The notes under the pieces are model-generated. The model was given only the letters and a program-made list of their open reading frames with translations, searched no databases and had not been told where the DNA came from. The position numbers and the translations under genes are program-made. DNA of 64,000 bases from Ciona intestinalis. Its lineage: Eukaryota; Chordata; Ascidiacea; Phlebobranchia; Cionidae. The DNA lies in NCBI RefSeq assembly GCF_000224145.3, contig NC_020170.2, positions 3,178,646 through 3,242,645 on the forward strand, in the 5' to 3' direction. Every line of letters begins with the position of its first letter. Position 1 is the stretch's first letter. This document shows positions 11,424-23,300 of the stretch, piece after piece.

Positions 11424-12889
11424 TTATTTCGCATCAGGAAGTTGAAACTGACCAGTACTTGGGTCGATTTTGACATCTTCAAGGCGTGCTTTAAACGTCT
11501 TCTCACCAGGGTAGACTCTGGGTTTCTCTTGGATTGAACTGTTTGGGATTTTCTAGAAAGCAGTTCAAACGTTTAATATCAATAAATAAATTACGACACC
11601 ACTTTGTAGCTGTGCTGTAATCAATTTCAAGGTGTGTTGTTATTAGAATTTCTATAACAATTTATAAAGTAAGAAGTTACTTACAGAGTCCATGTTCATC
11701 AAAAAATAAAGTGGGATCAATGTACCAGGGATGAAAACAAACAAATAAGTTCGTATGGATCTTTGCAACTTATAAAGCTGAAAACATTAAAAAAATAAAT
11801 GATTATAGATAAACTAAAAAAGAAATGTGTTCAAGCTTCTTTGCTGCTATCACTGAAGACATATGTGTCGTTGGCAAGACCCAGCAGCTTTATCAAGTCA
11901 TAATTGGAATGCATATTATACCAAACGCGAATAGAAGGGAATTTACAACAAAAACAACAGTCATTAAATTACGCAGTGTGCAAGGAAGGGTTAGTTAAAA
12001 CTCGTGGCTATTGAACCCAAAAATGAAATAATAACATGAACAATTTATTTTAACAATGAAAGTAACAGCATTAGTTTGAACTATTTCTAAAATAAAACGA
12101 AACATTACCATTAGAAGGGGAATTTCCTTAAAATTGCTACCCAAGTAGAGATATGGAGTAAGGGTTCGGAATTTTAAAAATCTTCCCCAGAATTTATCTT
12201 CAGCTGCTTGAAACTTTTCTATCCTTGTCTTTAAAGGTCATTGGTAATATTAAGAAATTTAGTAGTTTAGTAAAAAGTAGTTTAGCTTTATAAATTATGT
12301 TGGATTATTATATTCTATATAAAGCCGGTCTACAGAGTATGGCAGGAGCATGCACGAACAGGTGCATTTTGTTTACAAAGTTTTTGTTGTTCATGTCATA
12401 ATTTGTCCGTGTACACTAATTAATTAAACAATGAACCAACTCTGTATTAAATTAAGTAAAATTTTTTAATGTGCCTTGGAAATGTACGTACTTTGCAAGA
12501 AAATTTTTATTGATAGCACATGTGTACGCAAAAAATTATAGACTTGCACGCATGGGATCTTGTCAGAAACTGCAATATATATATATTTTAATCTGCTCAT
12601 ATTTTAATTTGAAATTATCACCGCTTACCAACTTAGCTGGTGGTAGCAGAGGTTCCCGCGCTGTCAAGATTTGATCTTTAAGCCATAATCTACGTAATCT
12701 TCTTATTTGGTAATCGCGTAACCTCTGTTCATCTAATGCAGAAACTTGACCTCCAGATGTCCTCTGTATAGTATATCAATTATGTATGGTGAAATAGCCA
12801 ATACAAAATTTAGCACGCCAAAAACTTACAGCTTTCACTATCCGGTCAAAATCCTTGTAGATAACTTTGGCTTTATCTGCTTCAGACAT
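11424..12889 (-). CDS. NDUFB6: NADH dehydrogenase 1 beta subcomplex subunit 6
   Basis: Five exons (12889-12830, 12763-12629, 12228-12109, 11777-11685, 11552-11424), all in phase 0, make 178 residues. This is an accessory subunit of mitochondrial complex I with one membrane helix, located in the distal membrane arm of the inner-membrane complex. The match to vertebrate NDUFB6 is direct: LRRLWLKDQILTAREPLLPP aligns with the family block around RRRWLKDQELSPREPVLPP, then DKFWGRFL, a single hydrophobic helix in exon 4, and EKPRVYPGE near the C-terminus. The protein is some 50 residues longer than the human one, mainly through an N-terminal extension and a longer tail. ATG at 12889 opens the frame. 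Confidence 0.95.
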
Positions 12890-14484
12890 TACTCCGAAGT
12901 AGAATGGTTCAAACTAACATCAAATAAACTTTAGAAAGGTGGTGTTTAACTGTTTAGCAACTTAAGGCAGCTAAACTAAGCAGTTTGAAACACCTTCACG
13001 TAAAATATGAATGCATAAGGAAAAATGTAATAGAATAAATGCCATTCCCAATGCCATTACAGCTATTACCAGAACATACGAAAACGAAGCGAGGGAATTC
13101 GAACAAGGAAAAACATAAAACCCGATCCATAAAAAAACTCTAAACCTAAGCTATTTTCGCTAAAACCGATGCTACTTTTCTTGCAATGTCCTAACCCGAT
13201 AAAATGTGCAAATTAAATGTTTTAGAACGAACGAGGACACCTTCAACGAATGTTGAATGCGGGTATTCCGCAAAAGCTATTAACTGTTTTGTCGTATTCC
13301 GGGAGCTTCCACAAAATCATAACATAGAGATCTAGCGATTTTGTTTTACTGCACGAAAATGTAGGAGGTGCATGCAAATGTAGGAGGTAATTAACTCGCC
13401 TATTCTATTGACCAAATTCGTTTTCTTTAACAATAGCTGGTTGTTCACGTTTGTTTGTATAAAAGCGTTTAATACTTTGTAGTCAATAAATGGTGCTTTC
13501 AATCAATAAATGGTGCTTTGCAATTGCAAACTGACTGTTTTTAACTTGCACCTCGCATAAAGTCCTCACCATTTTAAAATGGATTAAAGTTAAAACTCCT
13601 ATAATGTTGTAAATGCTCACAAAGTGATATGTCTTGTTCAAAGGTAGAATATATATTTTAAAGAATGAGGTATTACCCCTTTTTTGGCAAGACCCAATAG
13701 TAAAGCAAGGGTTTAAACTCAATTTTACTTTAAAAAGTCAAAACAACCATAACAGACATCGATAAGTTTGACTGCTGTTGATGACATAAAATGAGGCAAA
13801 TATAGAAGCAACATATTCAATCGACCACACTACATACATCAACCTTGGCTATTTTTATAAATACAGCAGCAAGAACAGACCAAACCATTGGGTTAAATAA
13901 ATACAATTTTTACATTAAAAACCGCTCTGAAGTATAGTTAAATATTAAGCTATTATTACTGTTTCAGATGTAAAAAAAATCGTGCATTGATAATGCGCAT
14001 GCGCCATAAAGCTTTGATATAAATTTTAACATCTACAACCTCAGATGACAATCTTGATTTTTAATCGCTTTATACCCTTTTTTATCACACAGAGCAGCAA
14101 TATATAAATAATATGGCGATTACACAAAAAAAGCAAAATCAAATTAAAGTGCATCTAAATTGCTAAAATGATCAATTGATATAAAGATTGCATAGAAAAA
14201 AGTGTGCATGAAAATAATTAAAGTGATAAGACAAACAAACTGCATATAATCCGTACAGTGGTGAAACATTATGGTTATGGCCTGAACCTTCACGTTTCAA
14301 TGCTTAAATAATTGGAGGTGCAAAGTGTTCTGAAATGAAGGGAGCTGTTAAAATTCTTATTTACACCTACACCAGAATCCAAATAAAACATGATTCACTA
14401 ACTTTTATCTTCACCTTATCATGTAACCGTATTTAACACAATTATTCTCTACCTGTGCAGTAAGAAATTGTTGAAATGGTAGTT
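12890..14484. other. Intergenic DNA between NDUFB6 and the receptor
   Basis: No convincing gene. Open frames around 13483-13722 are AT-rich without splice support. A sequence near 13330-13460 holds a short direct repeat (TGTAGGAGGT...). NDUFB6 promoter elements must lie just above 12890. Confidence 0.45.
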
Positions 14485-14635
14485 TCACCAGTGTGCCAAC
14501 CATGCACCAGTCGCATGTCCAGGTATATCAACTTCCTATTAAACAAACTTATTATAGCTAATTTATACACACTAAGGTAAGCTATATGTTAGTAGATACT
14601 TTTCAAATGCATATAATGGGTAAAGTCTTGAGTGC

Positions 14636-14880
14636 AGGAAAATGACACAGCCTGTTGATGTGGCATAGTGTTAGCATGGATCCGAGTTCAAGGTTTGACA
14701 CTGCTTAAATTGTGGTTGTCTTTTGGCAAAACACTTAACTGCAATTGCCCAAACCCCACGGCCTCCTATGGGTTGTCTAAATTGTCAGCCATAAAAAGAC
14801 TATCACCCGTAAAATTATTTACATAGTTACTTGTCAGCAGACATAAGGTGTATAAAACAAACACCTATATCATACCGACT
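14636..14880 (+). repeat. SINE-like element
   Basis: A tRNA-like head (TAGTGTTAGCATGGATC, then GAGTTCAAGGTTTGAC resembling a B box) is followed by a body, TTTGGCAAAACACTTAACTG...CCTATGGGTTGTCTAAATTGTCAGCC, that recurs at 26.7, 57.8 and 61.5 kb. Boundaries are approximate. It lies 3' of the receptor gene or inside its last intron. Confidence 0.7.
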
Positions 14881-14921
14881 GTCATTGCACTTCCACATAA
14901 GAATAAATAAGACTCAATAAT

Positions 14922-17900
14922 TTAAAAATATAATTTACATATACAAGCCAAATAAAAATAGACAATAATTACAAGCTGTTGGGACAGTTCAGCAGCAGCA
15001 CGTTGTAGAACCAGAAGAGTCTTCTGTAACTTGGAAACATCAGCCCAGGGTGGATATCTGATTGATAGCTTTGAGATGCTTCGAACACAGGAGGCAAAAC
15101 AAGAGAATATATCATCGTCCAACATCCCTGAGCCATACACTGCTTCTTCACAATCAATCTCAATTTCAATCTACAATAAAAGCAAAACAACTGTTAGTCT
15201 TCATATGCTTCAACTATACAAATTTTGGCATATCATTTGCATTTAAACTGATAACTAAGTCTATATACAAGTATAAACTCCATAAACCTGTGAATCCCGT
15301 TGCTGCATAACTTCACAGAAACATTCTTTATAATGTAACATGTTTCTTATAATAGCTATATGCAACTTCTTGACTTCCAGTAAATGAGGACGAAGGGCAT
15401 TCCACATCGACTCATTCAAGTCTATCTTGGGAATTTTTAAACACTGGACCTGAAATTTAATAACAAAGTTTAAACTGTCAAAAATTCCAGCTTAAACTTT
15501 AATTGTTTTAAGTGTTATACCTTATAGTGCATTGTGATATGACCTATGGTTTAATAGGTAGAACAAATTTTACAAATTATATATTCATACAGTTTTATAT
15601 GCAACATGTAATTGACTAATTGTAATGTAGGAAACTAGGCATGCAGCCATGTACAATCTGAAAATTGTTTCACTGTTGCATTTAAACTGGTTACAGTTAA
15701 ATTAAATGTTTTTTTCTAACCTTAACTTGTGACCCTCGAATGCTGTTCAAGAATGTTTCCAACGATTCGTTTCCTCTTCCTCGCGTTACTGTGAGGTAAA
15801 GGTTGTAAGGTTTTGAGGAAGATTTTAAAGCAAAGGCAAGATCACTGGCTGCAGTGAGCTGTGTAGGGGCACACAGTTCAATATCAGTGGTCAAGCAATA
15901 TCCAAACCTTTGGCATGTTTCTTTTTCGTTAGATTCATGCACCCACCCAGCAATGCGGATCAGATTTTGGTTAAATTCTTGGGAGTTCTCAGTTAACATT
16001 GCTGTTGAAATGAGGGACTTAAGCATGACTTTTTTTTCTTCAAAATCTTGAATCATGCAGGATGGGAAAATCATATTCAGTGATTTAAATGAGGTATAGT
16101 TACAAATGCCGAACATAAAGCGTGTCACAACTTCCCACTGCATGTCTTTGAATGTATCCTGAAGTCTTCTGAACTCATCTTTTGGGGCAAACAGGATCAA
16201 GTGAACTGCTGCCAGGAACTCCTGCCATGTTAGGTGCGTGAAGTAGCTCCGTTTGCTTCCTTCCAAGATTCTCATCCGAAGGCCACACGACTTATCCACG
16301 TAGGTGTGCAGAAAGTTGTTTATCATGGCCTCACCAATTCCTACCTGTGCAAAATCTTTTTTCTCAAAGACCAGTTTCCTTTCAACAAGACCTTTGAAAG
16401 CAAGGTGGGCAAGTTTGACCATGTGTGTGCTAATTTCTTGTTCATCCGTATTCATCTGCAGATGACTTGACGTGATGAAGTCAGTGAGTGTTGAAATCAG
16501 CACTTCAGTCATGGAATTGATGTTACGGCCAGAAGACAGCTTTAAATGTAAGCAATTCATGATGTAGATACAGTTGATTGGGACATAGCACAATGCAGCC
16601 AGGTGAGGGCATTCAGCTAACTTCTGTTTAACAGCAGCATAACCCTCTTCTCCACATATCTGTATACCTAGCTCACCCTGTGCAGGTTTCTCAATTCCAA
16701 GTACCTCTGCTAAAGAACTTGGGCGGCAGTCAGGATGAAGCTGGTACAACTGACTGGATCTGGATGTGATCAGTTTTATAGCGTTTGGAAGAAGATGTCC
16801 ATTTAACAGGTTTTTAACAATATCAATCACCCTTTCTTTGCTGTTGGGTTTACATCTCCTTACAGGGGTTGAAAACTCAGTTGTAACACTTGATTCATCA
16901 AGACCATCAAGCACAATAACCACGTTTTGACTGGTATACAGTACATTCAACAATGCCTTGATCTCCTCGTCTGTGTGGTTACAAAATTCAGTACTTGTTT
17001 CAAGGAGAAATTCCATAAGGGTGACATTTTTCTCAAAGTTCACCGTCTTGATTGATATGTAGAACAAATACTGTGTATTTGGCATCATCTTTTTATCAAG
17101 AATTGCTCTTGTCACAATCTTAGTAAGGGTGCTCTTCCCAACACCAGGAAGGCCTACTACACCTACAATGTTGCCATGCCTTCGAATATACCTGTCTTTG
17201 GCCTCATCATTATTGCAGAATTTATCCGCCTTCTTCTTTGCTACTTCTTTAGCCTTATCAAAGATTTGATTAAGCTGAATAGAGCTGTGTGGCATGTACA
17301 TCTCATTCAGATGTCTACGATCCATGTATTGCTTCCAATCATCATCTGACCTTTGCCTGACCTCTGCGATTTCCAGTCGAACGGTTTTCCCAGCATGATT
17401 GATCTCTATCGGCAATGATGACTCTCCAACTATGACTTTTGCATTTACTTCCAAGTTCTTCTGCAGTGTTAAACCTGAAATAAATGGGAGTTTAAACAAT
17501 GTGGCCAATAGTGTTAAACTATCATAAATATATAAACACATATGGCTACCACCAAAGATGTCAGGTTGTAATTATTAAAAGGGTCTTAAATCTGGATTTT
17601 ATTGTTCACCCTTAACTTTAACTCACATTTTTGTATGGGGTAATTTTTTTAGTACAAGAGCATTTAGTCATTAACAGTCACCAATTTCCCATATAATATT
17701 ATGCTTGTCTGTTCTGAATAGAGAATAGAGTAAGAGCTATTTTGATGCAAAGGTAATGAAAATCACATTAAAATCAGGGCACCCTACAAAATTAAATAGA
17801 GTGCATTGGCAATTACTGAATAAAAATTACCAACCTAGTTCTTCGGGGTCAGTAGAAACTGCAGCAGGGTGCAAATTTGGATTTAGCAAAGTCATGTGGA

Positions 17901-18432
17901 CATCTCCATAGACCTGACCAATCATATCAGATGACTGGCATTTAACTTTGCTGTGACCACATGTGGGTTCCTCATTGCTCTGCATTGAAAATGGTGATTT
18001 GGGAGTTGTTTCTTCATTTTCAAACTCGGAAAGAGATACTCGCTGCTCTGGTGGACTTTTAATAGTATGCGATTCAGGTAATTTGGGAATTGTTTCATTA
18101 CTTGGCAATCCAGAAACTTTCAACAGCAATTTGGGTTGCGTTTCTTCTTTCTCTAAGTCAGGAGCTGACACTGGTATCTTAGGAACAGTTTCTTCTAATT
18201 CGCACCTAGGTAGTTTAGGAGTGGTTTCTTCAATATTTGATTCAGACACTGCCAGCAACGACTTAGGTAGTGTCTCATTTTCTTCTTCAGCGACTAACAC
18301 TGACTTTGGTATTGTTTCTGAATTATCTGGGTCAGAAGATGATGAAACCATTTTAACATCAAGAGGAAGTTTTGGTATAGTATCTGAACTTATTTGTCTG
18401 CTATCCAAGAGTATTGTTTCTGTTTTATTCAT
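14922..18432 (-). CDS. NOD-like receptor with NACHT domain and ET-x-PK repeat N-terminus
   Basis: Exons 18432-17835, 17474-15721, 15449-15288 and 15170-14922 join in phase to 920 residues. A 5' untranslated exon ends at 18607. Residues 1-150 contain eight copies of (S/N/E)(E/D)T-x-PK(L/S/I) spaced 12-28 residues, rich in Glu, Ser and Thr. The NACHT ATPase follows with Walker A GLPGVGKST near 307-315, Walker B VVIVLDGLDES near 384-394, KLITSRSSQ as sensor, and SYFTHLTWQEFLAAV near 609-623, typical of NLR winged-helix/HD2 regions. The C-terminus has weak leucine-rich character. Such proteins are cytosolic innate sensors that oligomerise on activation. No death-fold (CARD, PYD, DEATH) is visible. 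The exon 1 donor is GTTGGT, required by phase. The 3' end is uncertain: exon 4 may instead splice at 14973 to 14535-14485, ending in 17 other codons. Confidence 0.88.
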
Positions 18433-18606
18433 GCTGGCCAAGCTGGAATTTCTGCAGATAAATTATATATTCAATGAAGCAGCCTAATGCAAAATATTTA
18501 ATTTAAGCAGCTTAATGCATAATAAAAACCAACTTAATCTGTATGTAGAAGTGAAACAACAGCGCACATTTCGTTAAATTTATACTGAAAAATAAACACA
18601 GCATAC

Positions 18607-18660
18607 CTGTTGTTTTACAGTTGTTTCTTACTGCTACCGTCCATCGTTCGCGAGCATAAA
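18607..18660 (-). promoter_or_regulatory. 5' leader exon of the receptor with a short upstream ORF
   Basis: A donor GTATGC at 18606-18601 and an acceptor ending at 18452 define a spliced leader region. The leader holds a complete nine-codon reading frame (18644-18615, ATGGACGGTAGC... TAA) before the main ATG at 18432. If transcribed, it would tend to lower translation of the receptor. The upstream limit is not determined. Confidence 0.5.
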
Positions 18661-20329
18661 CCGACTTCGGTAAGCCATGAAATTTATTCGATTGGAATAC
18701 ATAAATGCTGGTATATAATACACAATAAAGTACGTCGTTTACAGGTACAGGAACGGGAACAAGCTACGTGATGCGGAACTTTCGGAATAACAAACCAACA
18801 ACAAGAACTTACGACCACATTCAGTCAAGCAAAACAAATAAACAGATCTTCATTCATAGAAATCGTAAACCAGACACTGTGTATAAAGATTTATCCAAAG
18901 TATAAAATGTTTAGTATAGAAATAGAATATGCACTGCTTTAACATAATTTTTCCACTACAGATGTTATTCATTATTTCAATTAACTAAGTCTGGTATTTA
19001 TATATACGTACATGTTTGTTTTTGTTGTAGCGCGTGTGTTCTTGGACATCATACGTAACAATTTTTAGTCTCGTGACCATGGTGTAGTAATATATATTTG
19101 TTTCGATTGATACATTTGTACCGGGCGCTATTGCGCATGCGCTAAGTCGCTACTACGCAGTAGGTCGGAACAAATACAATACAAGCTTTAATAAATTAGT
19201 TTCAGGGAAAAAATATTACTAAACATATTTTGCACGGTTCCAAGGTACATTTCTACCATATGTACTTTTGGCGTCGCTACAATTCATTTTTAGGTATTAC
19301 GGTCTATTTATGGTATAGTGCCTATGGCCTACTCAATGTATTGAGTGTAATACGCCGGAAACATATCACACGTAGATATAAATATTTTTTTCGGACGATA
19401 GGAAAGAACAATATGCAAAGAAATGCGATGTAAAAGGTAGGCTATATATTCGAAGTCGTATTGATCTGACTGTGCACCTTATCGACCATGGCAGATGTAA
19501 ACGACGTCATTTGCGGCCAATAAGTCCGGACGCCATATTTGCAGTCTGCATTTTATTATTCTTGCCGACGAAAAGATTTTTGCAAATGGTCAAAACAACA
19601 GCGAAGCGAAACAGCAAAGTCAATTATCCGCCACCCAATAGACGTGAACAGCTGGTTGTGACGAAGAACAGGCGCATCCTGAATTTTTAATTGGATAGCG
19701 TCTTTTTAGGTACTGCTTATATGTTTAGAACACGAGACAGCGAGCCCAAAAGGATTGATTCTAAGATATAGGTGAGGCCAATTCCGTGTATAGGTAAACT
19801 TCTTTTTATTATCTTATATTCATCCGCCAAAGTGAATATGCACCAGTTAGACAGTAGCAGGCGTGGAATATATGCAAGGCTATGAACCAGTAGACGTGTT
19901 AATGGATGTTTTTTTTAAGTTAAATATTTAAATTAACGTAATGTTGTAAAATACACATAGTAGGATGAAAGAAGAAGGGGCACCTTTAGCACATAATATC
20001 CAAATATCTTAATGGTGTTTTAAACAATTTACAACTGTCTATGAAAGTCGTGAGGATACGGTTTAATAATACATTAAAAGTTCTTTGTTTACTATCAAAT
20101 GCAACGAGTAAAGAGAATAAAAAGGTGTCCCATCTTCCTCCACCATATTATATAGGCTTCTTATAGCATAACCCCTGTATATCTTGTATTTCGGTAGCGA
20201 TATCGCCAAATAGGGCATTATCTATATATTTTCAACTTTTAGACTTTCTATATAGGCTATTCGTTTATAATATATATCTTGTATACTGTGGTATTGTATT
20301 TTGGATTCAACAATAGAGTTCAAAACGAA
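18661..20329. other. Intergenic, promoter region between receptor and Ig gene
   Basis: Divergent genes flank this stretch. Apart from one MITE I see no gene. Around 19480-19690 there is an ATG in good context (ACCATGGCAGATG) and a stretch of moderate GC content, but no frame longer than 72 codons, no recognisable product and no splice partner. Confidence 0.5.
19959..20152 (-). repeat. MITE copy, reverse, intergenic
   Basis: Left TAGTAGGATGAAAGAAG, then GCACATAATATCCAAATATC and CAATTTACAACTGTC, and right end TGTCCCATCTTCCTCCACC. This internal order defines the reverse orientation. Confidence 0.8.
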
Positions 20330-23300
20330 ATGGAATTATACTCACTTGTTCGAATTCTTGCATTCGTGCATGTTGCTTTGAACCGTGGTGAAGGTAAGTT
20401 TGTGATTTAATGGTATGAATTTATATACTCCGCGAAACCAAGGTAACAGTATAGATTCCGACTACGTTTAGTTTGAAGATTATCGAGTTTCGGGTATTGT
20501 AAAACAATGCGGTTTAAAACAAAAACAATTATTGGAGTTTAATATAAACACTTTTGAAGTAGACTAAATATATAAAGGCTTCTTCAAATACAGATACAAT
20601 TTTAAGATATAAACGGTTAAACTGCGAGTTTATATATATATGCCAATATTTAGCAGGGCATACAAATTTTTATATTAGAGGGGGGGATGTGGGACACTTA
20701 AGCACATATTGCTTCCTACTTCAAACTACGTGTCGATTTTGGGTGATATACCATGAATGTGCACTATCCTCCCTTTATCAATTGACAACACTTAAAAATA
20801 ATTAAATTAAAACACACAAGGAATTGACTTTTTAGGTCGAATGTAACAATAGAATTTCATGTCGAATAAACATAATAAATCTTTTTGTTAGAGACTGTAT
20901 AATCAAATCTTGTAGCGGAAAGATTATTCCCTTTTATCCACTTACGTGTGGACGCCTGAACCATTAAAAAGAAAGACGATTTTGTTCAAGAAAAACAATG
21001 ATGAACGATTTAAAGGATTTTACATGAAAACGAAATACTGTCAGAGTATAATTATTTCCGATGTCCTCAACTATTATGCCTTTATTTTTAAATAAATTCG
21101 TTCAGGCATTTTAAGTGCGTTTAAACTCAACAGACATATATATGTTATTAGTGCAGTGACGCGTATGATGTACTTATTATGGCAGACTTGAATTATCGAC
21201 GTTGCACTAATGCATTTGCTGACGTAGGACCTGGGTATTAGGAGTTCATATTTAATACTTTGATCATTACGTTTGAGTTTCTATTCTTAAGTATTAAAAG
21301 AAAATTATAATTTCTTCAAAGGTTAATGACTTTCGAGTTCCATTAAACGATTGGTGGTATTTGTGTGGGTTAGTGAACCAATACAATAACAAACAATCAA
21401 TTCTCAATAAATAATCCAATATATATGTACCATTGGAAATCCGAATAAATATTGGGACATTTTCATTCTTTTTTCTTGTCCTATTTGGTGGTAAACAAAG
21501 AATATGTACAAGCAGAGTTATATAACCGTAACCCCGCGACTATAAAAGAGGGTTGGTGAAAGTTAAAAAACACAATTAGGAAATATGGGTTTTATTGGTA
21601 AATAGGATGGGGGAAGATGGGATACCTATTCATTCTGTTTTCTCGTCCCATTTGGCAGTAAACAAAGAATATTCAAAGAATTATTAAACCGTATACCCTC
21701 ACGACTCCTGTATACAGTTGTTAATTGTTTAAAACAAGATCAGGATATTAAAATACTATGTGCTAAAGGTGTCCCATCTTTTCCCACCTTACCATATTTC
21801 ATCTTACCCCAGGAGGAAAAAAGTGTATTTTAATTAAAGCTATAACAACATGCCAACCTTGCGTTTTATTCTACTTTTCTGCGGCCAAAAGTTTTCAAGA
21901 TATCATCGCCTTGTTATCACATACAATATTAATCTCACCGCATTTATCGTCATTGTACATCAACACTCAGTCTTGTATATACGCTTGTTTTGCATTACAA
22001 ACAAGTCACGGGTACATTCAAAAAGTTTGCATGGTGTTACGCTGTACTAAATTATGTAGACATGATGCATGTTTAATATGTGGACACGCAAAATATGTCA
22101 ACCACAAGCTTTTCTCCGCAAAACAGCAGTCAGAAAAAGTGTGGTCATATGCGCTTAACTTCCAGAGATCATAACACTTTTAGCACCTTTAGCACATAAT
22201 ATCTCTTTTGAGTCTCAAAGTTTACTCAGATTTTAATCATATTATAGCAAGGATTGTAAGCGGTGGCTGTTTTGAAAGAAAGTACTCCACGATGCAAATC
22301 CCAAAGCAAAACATTTTTATAGCTGCCACATGGTCTTAACTGGGCATTCCATTTAGGCAAGAAAATTTATGAGTTAAATAATTTATGCTGTAAATTTCGA
22401 AACGTGGTTTCGATTAACTGCTGTAGAACAGTAGATAAGGTAAACACATAGGTAACCAGTAACTTCTATCATATATTCTTCCATTGTATGTTGTTTGGCA
22501 AAAAACAACATGTGGGATTACGTGGCGGTGACTCCCCTGTCCTTTTAATAACCACTTGAATCACATTAATCTACATTCCCATAGCACGTCACCACTCTGC
22601 TGAGATCATCCAACGTCCTGATGACGTCATTGGGGCTGATTGCGGCAAGGAGATACGAGTGACGTGTATGGCTCGATCACGTGACGAACCAAAGGTATAG
22701 AAACCCTAATAAAAATATAGTGATTTGACGTCCAACTTAAAACACTTTTTTGTTTGTTTTTGGGGATAAAATCGCAGTTTTTCTGGTGGTCTTTATTTTG
22801 TGTTCAAAAACCTGCTAAAACACCGTAAATTATGAAATAACTTGTAACACAACAGATAACACGACCCACGCCAGACATTGAATGGTGGTTTAAGGAACAA
22901 CAGGAGTCTATGACGTCACAATCACGAAAAATACACCGACTGGACAGAGAAGAAAGAGTAAAAATATTAGTGGAGGTAATTTTGGTGATATCATAGTAAC
23001 TGTAGGCCTGTGGGGTATAAGACAGAATACCGTTAGCAACTGTACCCCATCTTTTCTGATCATGATTTTTAACATTTGACAATGCTCTTTTAGAGTCGCG
23101 GGGTTGCGGTTATATAATCCTGTAAATATTCTTTGTTTATTACCAAATGAGACGAAAAGATAAAATAAAAAAAATATTTTTAATTCTAAGATAATTTGAT
23201 CACCATCCTACTAAACTTACGTTACACCTACACAAAAAAAAAAAATTTCTTAGGTGTTCACAGTGGTCAAAAGTACCTTGATAATCAAGGATGCGCAGCC

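Noticed and set aside
13483-13722. A minus-strand 79-codon frame upstream of NDUFB6
   Set aside because: Low-complexity AT-rich translation, no acceptor or donor in phase, no similarity recognised.
15697-18432. The NACHT gene considered as a bacterial transfer
   Set aside because: It has four or more exons with normal splice sites and the winged-helix/HD2 motifs typical of animal NLRs.
17963-18487. A 174-codon plus-strand frame over the receptor's first exon
   Set aside because: It is the antisense of the ET-x-PK repeat exon; the repetition it shows mirrors the real minus-strand repeats, and it has no splice or start support.
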